Source: QQWI01 sp964522015
GTDB taxonomy: Bacteria > Bacillota > Clostridia > Peptostreptococcales > Acidaminobacteraceae
Length of the DNA stretch: 64,000 bases
Assembly (NCBI GenBank): GCA_964522015.1
Contig: CAZFST010000007.1
Location: 1 to 64,000 of the forward strand
Direction of reading: 5' to 3'
Numbering within the stretch: position 1 is the stretch's first letter; each line of letters starts with the position of its first letter. Positions 52,303 to 61,053 of this stretch are shown here, one piece after another. A model generated the notes under the pieces. That model worked only from the letters and a program-made list of their open reading frames with translations, made no database searches and was not told the DNA's origin. The translations under genes were made by a program, and so were the position numbers.

Positions 52303-52340
52303 GAACCCTATAGGAATAGGGTTCATATTCCTATGAACCC
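52303..52340. other. Overlapping alternative hairpins between tig and clpP
   Basis: GAACCCTAT...ATAGGGTTC (52303-52324) and GGGTTCATA-TTCC-TATGAACCC (52319-52340) share the middle segment and so exclude each other. No T-run follows, so neither is a plain terminator. They lie 25 bases after the tig stop. Confidence 0.6.
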
Positions 52341-52364
52341 CTTTAGCCTGTCAATGATGATCGT

Positions 52365-53648
52365 CTACTTTAACTTAGCATTTTCCACTAAAAAGTCAAC
52401 TGTTTTTCTTGAATCAACTGAGTTGCGAATCATGCTGAAATTATCTTTTGCATAGTTTTTTCTTACTTTTTCAAGGTCAGTTTTTTGAATCTCTGCAATA
52501 CGAACCAGTTCAGCTTCAACTTCTTCTTCAGTAGCCACTAATGCTTCTTGCTTAGAGATGGCTTCAATCACAAGTGATGTTCTCACACGAGCATTGGCAT
52601 CATCAGCCATACGCTCTTTTAAATCGTCACGAGTTGTGTTTGTATATTTAAGGTAGCTTTCTAAGTCGATACCTTGGTAACGTAATTGGTAATCAAAATC
52701 CATCAACATGTTTTCTGATTCGTGTTCAACCATGATGGCAGGCACATCGATAACCGCTTGATCAACAATGGCACTAATGACGCGCTCTCTTGTTTCAGAT
52801 TTTGAACGCTCTGCCTTTTCTGTTTCAAGCTTTTGCAATAAAGATGCTTTGAACGCTTCAAGAGTATCAAATTCAGAAACATCTTGTGCAAATTCGTCGT
52901 TAAGTTCTGGCATTTCTTTGTATTTGATCTCATTGATGGTTACATCAAACACAGCTGGTTGACCTGCAAGGTGCTCAGCATGGTATTCTTCTGGGAAGCT
53001 TACTTCCACTTGAACCGCTTCGTTTGTTTGCTTGCCAATCAATTGCTGCTCAAAATCGCCAATAAATGAATTAGAACCAATGACCAAGCTGTGGTTTTGA
53101 GCCGTGCCACCATCAAAAGCGACGCCGTCAATTTTACCAGCGTAATCGATAATGACTGTATCGCCATCAACAACAGCTCTATCTGTAACAGTGACCATAC
53201 GAGCACTCATACCACGCTCTTTTTCAAGTTCTGCAAGAACTTCTTCTTCTGTAACTTCAAAAGTAGCCGCTTCAACTTCGATACCTTTATAATTACCAAG
53301 TTCAACAACTGGCTTAACTGTAACTGTTGCTTCGATGACAGCATCTTTGCCTTTACCGATTTCCATGATGTCGATATCAGGGCGATCCACTGTATCAAGA
53401 CCTAATTCTAGAACCGCAGCTTCATAAGCATCTGGCAAAGCAATATTGATGGCATCTTCAAAGAAAACACTTTCGCCATATTGCATTTCAATCATTTTAA
53501 GTGGCGCTTTACCTTTTCTAAAACCAGGAATGTTAAAACGGCCTTTACTCTTTGCATAAGCAGCCACTAGCGCCTTATCAAATGTAGCAGCAGGTACCGT
53601 AAATTTGAAGACCACTTGACTATTTTCGTTTCTCAACAACTCTGCCAT
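52365..53648 (-). CDS. tig: Trigger factor (ribosome-associated chaperone/PPIase)
   Basis: 427 residues: N-terminal ribosome-binding domain with the signature F-N-I-P-G-F-R-K-G-K-A-P, FKBP-like PPIase domain (about 150-240; D-G-D-T-V-I-I-D-Y-A-G), and a helical C-terminal arm domain. Binds nascent chains at the 50S exit tunnel. RBS TAGGAGGAATTTTTC. First gene of tig-clpP-clpX-lon-ysxC. Confidence 0.97.
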   Translation of the reverse strand: MAELLRNENSQVVFKFTVPAATFDKALVAAYAKSKGRFNIPGFRKGKAPLKMIEMQYGESVFFEDAINIALPDAYEAAVLELGLDTVDRPDIDIMEIGKGKDAVIEATVTVKPVVELGNYKGIEVEAATFEVTEEEVLAELEKERGMSARMVTVTDRAVVDGDTVIIDYAGKIDGVAFDGGTAQNHSLVIGSNSFIGDFEQQLIGKQTNEAVQVEVSFPEEYHAEHLAGQPAVFDVTINEIKYKEMPELNDEFAQDVSEFDTLEAFKASLLQKLETEKAERSKSETRERVISAIVDQAVIDVPAIMVEHESENMLMDFDYQLRYQGIDLESYLKYTNTTRDDLKERMADDANARVRTSLVIEAISKQEALVATEEEVEAELVRIAEIQKTDLEKVRKNYAKDNFSMIRNSVDSRKTVDFLVENAKLK

Positions 53649-53783
53649 GAAAAATTCCTCCTATATCCTCGTTCAACGAGGTTTTATAATCCCTAAGCCT
53701 CGACTTTGGGGTATTCACACACAAAATGACAGGTCCATATCACAGGACTTATCAATATACCTAATACATCTTATATCATTCTT

Positions 53784-53802
53784 TTAGTGTTGTAAACACT
53801 AA
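53784..53802 (-). terminator. Weak hairpin after hydF
   Basis: TTAGTGTT-GTA-AACACTAA, 11 bases after the hydF stop; AT-rich and with only a short A/T run, so a weak terminator at best. Confidence 0.4.
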
Positions 53803-53813
53803 GTTCCATAAAT

Positions 53814-55058
53814 TTATTTTTTGTAATCTTCTTCTTCCCACAGCATCTTTGCCAAGGGAAAAGGCTCAAGGGCTCTGTCCATAATCCCCTGAACATAAGC
53901 GATCATCACACCGTAATTCACAATCGGCACACCGAAGGCCTTGCTCTGTTCAATCCGATAACCCATGGCCTGCTTATTCAGCATACAAGCCCCGCAGTGG
54001 ACAATCAAATCATACTTTTTAACATCTTCCGTAAATGACATCCCCGCCACATGATCAAAAATCAGGTTTTTCCCCGTCAATTGTCTGAGCCATCTTGGAA
54101 TCTTAACCGTGCCAATATCGTCGGACTGCTTGTGATGTGTGCACCCCTCCGCAATTAAAATCCGAGCATCGTCTTTGAGGTCTTTGATAGCTTTCGCCCC
54201 TCTCACAAGCTCCAATAAATCCCCTTTATAACGGGCAAATAAAATTGAAAAAGAAGTCAAAGGAATATCCCGAGGTGTATCAGCACTGACTTTCAGAAAG
54301 GCTTGAGAATCCGTAATCACAAGTTTAGGCTTTTTACCAAGGTTTTGAAGGGTCTCTCTGAGTTCATGCTCTTTAGTAATAATGGTGATGGCATCACTTT
54401 CTAACAGGTCTCTAATGGTCTGTTGCTGTGGCAGTATCAACCGGCCCTTAGGCGCCGCTTTATCAATCGGCGTGACGAGAACTACAAAATCTCCGGGAGA
54501 GACCAGGTCACCCACTAATTTGAACCGATCATCCTCAAGAGGCTTGATTTCTGCAATGATTTTTTTTAGGGCTTTAATCCCCTCGCCAGTTAAGGCGCTA
54601 ACACCAACCACTGGTCCATTAAACCGACTGCGAAGCTGTTCAAATTCAAAGTCAAGGGGCCTGTGGGCATCCACTTTATTGAGAACGATCACAAGGGGGA
54701 CACCTTTTTCTTTAATCGCCTCTATTAAAGACTCATCAAAAGGGCCTATGCCCTCTGCCCCGTCCACCACCACCAAGGCAATATCCGTTTTATTCAACAC
54801 CTCATAGGTTTTTTTAATGCGCAGGTCCCCTAGGGCACCCTCGTCATCTATACCCGCTGTATCGATTAAAACAACAGGTCCAAGGGGCAAAATTTCCATG
54901 GCCTTATAAACAGGGTCTGTGGTGGTTCCCTTTACTTCTGAAACAATGGCCAGAGACTGATCTGTAATGGCATTGACCACAGAGGATTTCCCAGCATTCC
55001 GTCTGCCAAATATAGCGATATGCGGTCTTTCTGACCGCGGGGTCTGATTTAAACTCAT
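53814..55058 (-). CDS. hydF: [FeFe]-hydrogenase maturation GTPase/scaffold HydF
   Basis: 414 residues. GTPase domain with P-loop G-R-R-N-A-G-K-S-S near 18-26 and D-T-A-G-I-D; C-terminal [4Fe-4S] ligands C-T-H and C-G-A-C (CxH...CxxC). HydF carries the assembled diiron subcluster to apo-hydrogenase. ATG at 55058 follows TTGGAGAAG; the open frame extends 31 codons into the aspA end, without an RBS. Downstream of aspA with a 55-base gap. Confidence 0.96.
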   Translation of the reverse strand: MSLNQTPRSERPHIAIFGRRNAGKSSVVNAITDQSLAIVSEVKGTTTDPVYKAMEILPLGPVVLIDTAGIDDEGALGDLRIKKTYEVLNKTDIALVVVDGAEGIGPFDESLIEAIKEKGVPLVIVLNKVDAHRPLDFEFEQLRSRFNGPVVGVSALTGEGIKALKKIIAEIKPLEDDRFKLVGDLVSPGDFVVLVTPIDKAAPKGRLILPQQQTIRDLLESDAITIITKEHELRETLQNLGKKPKLVITDSQAFLKVSADTPRDIPLTSFSILFARYKGDLLELVRGAKAIKDLKDDARILIAEGCTHHKQSDDIGTVKIPRWLRQLTGKNLIFDHVAGMSFTEDVKKYDLIVHCGACMLNKQAMGYRIEQSKAFGVPIVNYGVMIAYVQGIMDRALEPFPLAKMLWEEEDYKK

Positions 55059-55113
55059 AACACTTCTCCAATCTCTTCTTGGGTAATCTATTGATCCCGG
55101 AATACCCAAAAGT

Positions 55114-56514
55114 CTATTTAATCCCTGGAACCCCAGGGGAGGTAATTTCAAATGGCTTCAGCAGCTGACTTAAGGCTTCTTCAGTCATTAAGTTCCGTGC
55201 CACCACAAGCTCTGACAGTGTTTTACCAGTGGCTAGCATTTCTTTAGCCAGTTCTGCTGCTATATCGTAACCAACGTGATGGACAAGGGCCGTCACTAAG
55301 GCTGTAGAATTTTCAAGATGGGATAAGCAGGCAATGGGATTGGCAACAATCCCTTCAACGCAACGGGTTGTAAACAACCGAACCCCTTGATTCAAGAGGT
55401 CAAGAGAATTTAAGAGACTATCTGCAATTAAAGGGGTAAAGGCATTGAGCTCCAACTGACCAGCACTGGCTCCAAGTGTGATTGCTAAATCATTAGCCAT
55501 GACTTTCATGGCCACAGTGCCCATCATCTCAGCCATCACGGGGTTGACCTTACCGGGCATAATGGTGGAACCGGCCTGCAAGTCAGGGAGATGAATCTCA
55601 CCAAAACCACCCCGGGGACCACTGGCCATGAGCCTTAAATCGTTGGAAATCTTTAAGAGGGTGGTGGCAGCAGCCTTTAAAAGTCCTGATATTTCAACAA
55701 AGACGTCCATATTTTGGGTGGTGTCAATTGGAAACTCGCTCCGGGCCAATCCTAGCCCCGTCAACTGCTGAAGGGCATCTGTTACCCGAAAGATATAAGG
55801 GTTGGTGGCATTGAGGCCCGTCCCTATCGCCGTGCCACCGAGGTTGACCTCACGGAGGCGCTCTTCCATTTTATAAATGCGCCACCGATCCCGGCTGACG
55901 GCGCGGCCAAAGGCCCCGAAACTTTGCCCCAATGTGATTGGCAAGGCATCCATCAGCTGGGTGCGACCTAGTTTTAAGATATGAGAAAAAGATGATTCTT
56001 TTTCCTGAAAAGCCTCTTGAAGCTCGCTGAGGGTCTCAGCTAATCTTCGAATCTTATAGATTGCTGCAATGCGAAGGGCTGTAGGGTAAACATCGTTGGT
56101 GGACTGGGACATGTTCACATGATCCAGAGGGTGAATGATATGGTAGGCGCCTTTTGGGTGTCCCGCCAGTTCTAGGGCCACATTGGCAATGACTTCATTG
56201 ACATTCATGTTGGTTGAAGTTCCCGCACCGCCCTGAAGGGGGTGGGTCACAAATTGATCTTTGTATTGGGGTTTTAAAACAGCATCGCAGGCTTTTAAGA
56301 TCCACTCCCCCACGGTTTCATCCATTAAGCCACATGCAAGATTGGCTTGGCAGCAAGCTTTTTTGACCAATATAATGGCCTGGATCAAACTCATGGATAC
56401 CCGGTCTTCCCCAAGGGCAAAATTACTGATGGCCCGTTGGGTTTGTAGGCCATAATAATGGTCGTTAGAAATACTCTGGGTGCCCAGTAAATCCGTTTCT
56501 TGGCGATTAGTCAT
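55114..56514 (-). CDS. aspA: Aspartate ammonia-lyase
   Basis: 466 residues, fumarase/aspartase superfamily signature G-S-T-I-M-P-G-K-V-N-P near residue 320, and H-P-L-Q-G-G-A-G-T-S-T-N-M-N-V-N-E-type active-site block near 92. Converts aspartate to fumarate and ammonia. Lies immediately upstream of hydF; aspA-hydF pairs recur in Clostridia, which hints at a link with H-cluster assembly (the bridging ligand needs nitrogen), though that is inference. RBS AAGGAG. Confidence 0.93.
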   Translation of the reverse strand: MTNRQETDLLGTQSISNDHYYGLQTQRAISNFALGEDRVSMSLIQAIILVKKACCQANLACGLMDETVGEWILKACDAVLKPQYKDQFVTHPLQGGAGTSTNMNVNEVIANVALELAGHPKGAYHIIHPLDHVNMSQSTNDVYPTALRIAAIYKIRRLAETLSELQEAFQEKESSFSHILKLGRTQLMDALPITLGQSFGAFGRAVSRDRWRIYKMEERLREVNLGGTAIGTGLNATNPYIFRVTDALQQLTGLGLARSEFPIDTTQNMDVFVEISGLLKAAATTLLKISNDLRLMASGPRGGFGEIHLPDLQAGSTIMPGKVNPVMAEMMGTVAMKVMANDLAITLGASAGQLELNAFTPLIADSLLNSLDLLNQGVRLFTTRCVEGIVANPIACLSHLENSTALVTALVHHVGYDIAAELAKEMLATGKTLSELVVARNLMTEEALSQLLKPFEITSPGVPGIK

Positions 56515-56573
56515 CTTGGGCTCCTTATCTTATGTCAGAGGTAAAAGTCAATCCGATGTTGCCCTTCACGACT

Positions 56574-56611
56574 TAACCCAGTTGCTATTAAGATAGCAAC
56601 AACTGGGTTAG
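56574..56611 (-). terminator. Terminator overlapping the end of the PucR/CdaR-like gene
   Basis: AACCCAGTTGCTAT / ATAGCAAC-A-ACTGGGTT, one bulge; the stop codon lies inside the hairpin. Confidence 0.65.
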
Positions 56612-57586
56612 CAGGGTATAAAAATTCATGGCATCTTCAAAGCGCCGTAAGTCGTAATGGGTGGTTTGTTCTATTTTACTCAAACGGTAAAGTAACGTGT
56701 TGCGGTGCACATACAGTGCACTGGCGGTTTCTGTTACGTTGAGGTTGTGTTCAAAAAAATGCATCACAGTGGTCATGAGCTCAGGATCTGTGGCTATTTG
56801 AAGAATGGACTTTTCCTGAGTTGGATACATGGAGAGTTTAGGACTTTGAGGGTCTAGTGCATGGGCAAAGCGTAGCATTTTGGCGCTATAGCTGGTTTTA
56901 GAGGCATACAGACACCTGGCCACACTGAGTAGTCGCTGTAAACTCCTTGTACAGGTTTGTAAACTAACCCCCTGGGACCAAGTAAAATCGTAGACCATAT
57001 AAACATCCACCAGAAGCTCTTCTAATAGGAGTTGGTGGAGGGTTTCTGCCATCTGCTGATGATCGTCAATTTCGGTCACCACAAATAAATGGTGATCCAC
57101 AGTGGCTTGAAGTCCAAAACCGCAAACCTCCCTCACAATCACTTTAATCGCTTCACTCTCTAATACCGCAGCGGTGCATGCTAAGAAACCATAAGACTTT
57201 CCAGCTTCTAGACCAAGTCTTTCCCAATCTCCAGGGTGCCACTGGCGACTACCACGGAGTATTTGTTCAAAAAGCTGCTGTTTACTGGGAGCTTGTTGTT
57301 CTTTAATCAGGCCAATGGCAATTTGCAGTGCCACTTCAGCACGGTCTTTTGTTTCCTGAATGCCCATATAGTAAATTGCATCTTCAAATTCAAAAGCGCA
57401 AAAGCCCCAATCGCCATACTGCTTGACCTGGCCCACTTCAAGAGGCTCTAAGCTGGCTTCAAAAGCCTTATTAAGCTTTGTTTTCATTTTTGACTTATAC
57501 ATAATTTGCTTGTCGTCACTTAAAATTAGCCAGTCCTTGCCTTTGTAAAAGGCCAGGCCCGTGATTGGTTCAGTGGAAAATGGCAT
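56588..57586 (-). CDS. PucR/CdaR-like helix-turn-helix regulator
   Basis: 332 residues. The C-terminal HTH_30 (PucR) domain is clear: L-N-V-T-E-T-A-S-A-L-Y-V-H-R-N-T-L-L-Y-R-L-S-K-I then D-L-R-R-F. The rest has no recognised sensor. Such regulators often adjoin the multi-purpose sugar ABC ATPase (MsmX/UgpC), as here 71 bases upstream. ATG at 57586 follows AAAGGAG; 18 codons further upstream are open without an RBS. Confidence 0.85.
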   Translation of the reverse strand: MPFSTEPITGLAFYKGKDWLILSDDKQIMYKSKMKTKLNKAFEASLEPLEVGQVKQYGDWGFCAFEFEDAIYYMGIQETKDRAEVALQIAIGLIKEQQAPSKQQLFEQILRGSRQWHPGDWERLGLEAGKSYGFLACTAAVLESEAIKVIVREVCGFGLQATVDHHLFVVTEIDDHQQMAETLHQLLLEELLVDVYMVYDFTWSQGVSLQTCTRSLQRLLSVARCLYASKTSYSAKMLRFAHALDPQSPKLSMYPTQEKSILQIATDPELMTTVMHFFEHNLNVTETASALYVHRNTLLYRLSKIEQTTHYDLRRFEDAMNFYTLLTQLLLS

Positions 57587-57657
57587 GGGGTTTTCTCCTT
57601 TAGAAACAGTATAACAAAAAAGGGGAGGTGCATAAAGCACCCCCCCGTCTATTTTTC

Positions 57658-58767
57658 TTAAATATAAAGTAAGCTCATTTGACTTTGCTTATCAAATACA
57701 TGCAGTTTATCAAGATCAAAATGGATTGAAACTTTGTCTGCAATTCGCAAATCCACATCTGGTCTTGCCTTGGCAATTACTTCAACCCCATTGACATTGA
57801 GGTATAGCTGCATCTCTGAACCCAAAAGTTCTGTGACTTCAACAGTGGCCTTAAGGCTACCAACGGTTTCACCTAAAACAACATCTTCTGGTCGAACCCC
57901 TAATTGAACCACTTTACCCACATAAGCATTTAAGGCTTCTAGCATTTTAGCTTCTGTTGGGAAAATTGTCGTTTCACCGATTTTAAGTCCAATGGCTTCA
58001 GCACCAGCAGTATTTTTACCGTTAAGAACAGTTGCGTCCATCATATTCATTTGTGGCGATCCAATAAAACTAGCAACAAATGTATTGGCTGGTTTATTAT
58101 AAACCGTTTTAGGATCAGCAACCTGTTGAATCAAGCAATCTTTCATAACACAAATCTGTGTACCCATTGTCATGGCTTCTGTTTGATCGTGGGTTACGTA
58201 GATAAAAGTGGCATCTAGTTCACGGTGAAGCTTGATTAACTCAGCCCGCATCTGAACCCGAAGCTTAGCATCAAGATTTGAGAGAGGCTCATCCATTAAG
58301 AAAACCTGTGGCTCTCTTACAATAGCACGACCAAGGGCAACCCTTTGTCTTTGACCACCTGAAAGTTGTTTTGGCTTTCTATCAAGAAGACTTTCGATGC
58401 TTAGGATTTTAGCAGCTTTATTAACACGCTCAGTGATTTCAGCTTTTGGCGTCTTTTTTAGTTTAAGACTGAATGACATGTTATCGCGAATGGACATGTG
58501 TGGGTACAATGCGTAGTTTTGGAAAACCATTGCGATATCTCTATCTTTAGGGGCAACATCATTGACCAGTTTAGAACCAATAAACAATTCACCGCTTGAT
58601 ACTTCTTCAAGACCAGCAATCATTCTAAGTGTTGTTGTTTTACCGCAACCAGAAGGTCCAACCAACACCATAAATTCTTTATCTGCAATGTGGAGCGTCG
58701 AATCGATTACAGCGTGATACCCATTAGGATAAATCTTATTCAAATTAACTAATTTAACATCTGCCAT
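57658..58767 (-). CDS. Sugar-type ABC transporter ATP-binding protein (UgpC/MsmX family)
   Basis: 369 residues: Walker A G-P-S-G-C-G-K-T-T near 38, signature L-S-G-G-Q-R-Q-R-V-A, Walker B V-F-L-M-D-E-P, and a C-terminal TOBE/MalK regulatory domain (about 240-369). No permease or binding protein is near, so it is probably a shared ATPase for several carbohydrate importers. RBS AAAGAGGTG. Runs into the PucR/CdaR-like gene. Confidence 0.93.
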   Translation of the reverse strand: MADVKLVNLNKIYPNGYHAVIDSTLHIADKEFMVLVGPSGCGKTTTLRMIAGLEEVSSGELFIGSKLVNDVAPKDRDIAMVFQNYALYPHMSIRDNMSFSLKLKKTPKAEITERVNKAAKILSIESLLDRKPKQLSGGQRQRVALGRAIVREPQVFLMDEPLSNLDAKLRVQMRAELIKLHRELDATFIYVTHDQTEAMTMGTQICVMKDCLIQQVADPKTVYNKPANTFVASFIGSPQMNMMDATVLNGKNTAGAEAIGLKIGETTIFPTEAKMLEALNAYVGKVVQLGVRPEDVVLGETVGSLKATVEVTELLGSEMQLYLNVNGVEVIAKARPDVDLRIADKVSIHFDLDKLHVFDKQSQMSLLYI

Positions 58768-58844
58768 TGGACACCTCTTTCATCAAGTTACTTTCTAAAA
58801 AGATTATATCCTAATAGTCCATAAAATCCACTTGGTCAAACTCA

Positions 58845-58892
58845 CAAAAAAGACCCTCTTTCTATGACACTTGTCACAAGAGAGGGCATTAG
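58845..58892 (-). terminator. Terminator of recX
   Basis: CCCTCT...AGAGGG with inner TGACA/TGTCA stem, T6 on the minus strand; the 13-base string ACACTTGTCACAA is repeated at 58866 and again 30 bases on. Confidence 0.75.
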
Positions 58893-58904
58893 CCTCAACA
58901 CTTG

Positions 58905-59540
58905 TCACAATAGGTCCGAAGAAGGGTCCTCTTGCTCATAAGCCGCAACCGCCCGTTTACTAACAGGATAGTCAAAGCCTTTACGCATCAAATAAGTCAG
59001 TAATTTTTCTCTTTGATCGCTTTCAAGGGGTAGGGGAAATTGTCTGGCTTTCTTTTCAATCATCTCCCTAGCCAAATTATCTGGGGTTACCACCACGTCT
59101 TCCAGGGCTGTACTAATGAGCAGAGGACTAACCCCTTGTTCTAGGAGATAAACCCGCATCAACCGGAGGCTTTTTCTGTGCTGGTTATGATCTACCCAGT
59201 CTCTGGCTGTGGTTTCATCATTGACAAGACCTTCCTCTTCCAGTTGTAAAATTACAGCCTCAATAATCCCTTGGTCGTAGTCACGCTGGCGAAGCTTTAA
59301 CCTCAGCTGAGCTATAAAATGGGCTCTACCAGAAAGAAGGGTCAAAGACTTATGATACACCCTAAAAAAATCAATGGCCTCATTTAAGGCCATCATTTCT
59401 TGTTCACTGAGGGTCATCCCTTTATAGAGACCCCACTTAACAAGCAAATCCCTTGGAACCAATAGTTCACCACCATCCCAGGCGATACAGTATTGGTTTT
59501 GCTTCACTTTTTCAATACTTACGATTTGAATATCAGTCAT
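58905..59540 (-). CDS. recX: Regulatory protein RecX
   Basis: 211 residues, helical RecX family: repeated three-helix units, with A-H-F-I-A-Q-L-R-L-K-L-R-Q-R-D-Y, E-G-L-V-N-D-E-T-T-A-R-D-W and L-M-R-K-G-F-D-Y. Restrains RecA filaments. AAGGA lies nine bases before the ATG. recA is not in this window. Confidence 0.88.
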   Translation of the reverse strand: MTDIQIVSIEKVKQNQYCIAWDGGELLVPRDLLVKWGLYKGMTLSEQEMMALNEAIDFFRVYHKSLTLLSGRAHFIAQLRLKLRQRDYDQGIIEAVILQLEEEGLVNDETTARDWVDHNQHRKSLRLMRVYLLEQGVSPLLISTALEDVVVTPDNLAREMIEKKARQFPLPLESDQREKLLTYLMRKGFDYPVSKRAVAAYEQEDPSSDLL

Positions 59541-59596
59541 TTTAGAGCGTCCTTAGGTTCATAGATTATGATTAACATTAATTTTCAAGAAAATCC

Positions 59597-60802
59597 TTAG
59601 CCCTTAACCACAATGACAGTTTTCAGCCGTTTAACCGGCGTCACCAAATCTACTTGGGCCGCCATCACCCGCTCAATATCCTTGTAAGCTTCTCGGGGTT
59701 CGTCTGAGAGAATGCTCTCTCTTGGCACCCCAATGGTAACCCCTTCGTGGGAAAGGGTTCTAATAATGTCTTCCTTATTAAACTGTTTGATAGCATCTTT
59801 TCTAGAAAGATGTCTGCCAGCCCCATGGGAACAAGAACAAAAAGAGGCTTCATTGCCAAGGCCTTTTACGATATACGAATAAGAACCCATGGCTCCAGGG
59901 ATAATCCCTAACTCATCTTTATAGGCTCTAATGGCGCCTTTCCGGTGAATCCATAGGGGTTGGCCTAAGTGCATTTCAAGGGCTGCATAATTGTGGTGGG
60001 CATTGAGACGATTGCCAAAACTGACACCCGTAAAAATGTCAGAAAGAACGTCCTGAACCCGATCTAGTAGCATTTCCCGATTCTCTTTTGCAAATTCCAA
60101 AGCCAGATTCATCCACCGATTATACTGCTCACCGCTTTCAGAATCAGCAGGTAGATAGCTTAGTTTTGCCTTTACCGCATGCTTAAAACCATTTTTCTTG
60201 CAGTAGTATTCTGCTTTTTCATTATAATAGTTAGCCACTTTAAGGCCAAAATTCCGGCTGCCAGTATGGAGCATCACCGCAATTTTACCAGTCTCATCTT
60301 CTTGCAATTCAATAAAGTGATTGCCACCACCCAATGTTCCCAGCTGAAAAAAGCTCCGCTGAATTTCTTGATAGAGCAAATGATTTTTTCTTAAATAGGC
60401 TTCTTGATTGGCAATCAACTGTTCAAGTCTTTGATTGGTCTGTGCCTGAGGGTGATGCTTAAAGCCGACGGGAATAGCCTTTAATAGGGCATCGACGATT
60501 TTTTTACTTTGAAAATCTTTTAGTTGCGCCCGTTCCAAAGAGGTTTCGATATAGGCCACACCACAACCGATATCAACCCCTACAGCATTTGGTATCACAT
60601 GCCCCTTAGCAGCAATGACCCCACCAATTGGCATACCGAAACCTTGATGGGTGTCTGGCATCAAAGCCACCCAGCCCTCCAAGATTTCTAAATTAGACAG
60701 GTTCATTGCTTGTTGTAAGCAAACAGAATCCAATTCCTCATTTTGATCCAACCAAGTGCGAATTGGTAATCGCATGCGTTCAGGCGTAAACCTTTCTATC
60801 AT
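59597..60802 (-). CDS. rtcB: RtcB-family RNA ligase
   Basis: 401 residues, the shorter RtcB type. Metal and guanylate-binding motifs: G-V-D-I-G-C-G, G-G-G-N-H-F-I-E, and S-H-G-A-G-R-H-L-S-R with the guanylated His. Joins 2',3'-cyclic phosphate or 3'-phosphate to 5'-OH RNA ends using GTP and manganese; likely RNA repair. No rtcA, rtcR or archease is adjacent. ATG at 60802 follows AAGGGGG; eight more codons are open upstream. Confidence 0.94.
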   Translation of the reverse strand: MIERFTPERMRLPIRTWLDQNEELDSVCLQQAMNLSNLEILEGWVALMPDTHQGFGMPIGGVIAAKGHVIPNAVGVDIGCGVAYIETSLERAQLKDFQSKKIVDALLKAIPVGFKHHPQAQTNQRLEQLIANQEAYLRKNHLLYQEIQRSFFQLGTLGGGNHFIELQEDETGKIAVMLHTGSRNFGLKVANYYNEKAEYYCKKNGFKHAVKAKLSYLPADSESGEQYNRWMNLALEFAKENREMLLDRVQDVLSDIFTGVSFGNRLNAHHNYAALEMHLGQPLWIHRKGAIRAYKDELGIIPGAMGSYSYIVKGLGNEASFCSCSHGAGRHLSRKDAIKQFNKEDIIRTLSHEGVTIGVPRESILSDEPREAYKDIERVMAAQVDLVTPVKRLKTVIVVKG

Positions 60803-60868
60803 CGACAACACCCCCTTGTATGGCACAAGACATTGCTATTTATTATTCTTTTGTCTTCTTCACTTTAA

Positions 60869-60970
60869 TTACTGGGCGAAAAAACCAATAAATGCCATCG
60901 GTAGCAATGACAATACCATCAAGGCAACCATCACCCATGCAACAACTTTAGTCCAACGTCTTTGATTCAT
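60869..60970 (-). CDS. 33-residue single-helix membrane peptide
   Basis: Begins M-N-Q-R-R-W-T-K-V-V-A-W and continues as one hydrophobic helix (about 9-32), with a basic N-terminus, ending F-F-A-Q. GGAGGG lies six bases before the ATG, excellent for a real gene. Lies 66 bases upstream of rtcB on the same strand. It resembles the many short DUF4044-like membrane peptides of Firmicutes only in kind; function unknown. Confidence 0.72.
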   Translation of the reverse strand: MNQRRWTKVVAWVMVALMVLSLLPMAFIGFFAQ

Positions 60971-61026
60971 ATAACCCTCCACTATGCGACTTATCAAAAT
61001 CCATTATATCAAAAAAAGTGAAAAAG

Positions 61027-61047
61027 GGCCACAGATTGTGTGGCCCC
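61027..61047 (-). terminator. Terminator of the pyr operon
   Basis: GGGCCACA-GATTG-TGTGGCCC stem with T5 on the minus strand, right after pyrD. Confidence 0.92.
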
Positions 61048-61053
61048 TCTTAT

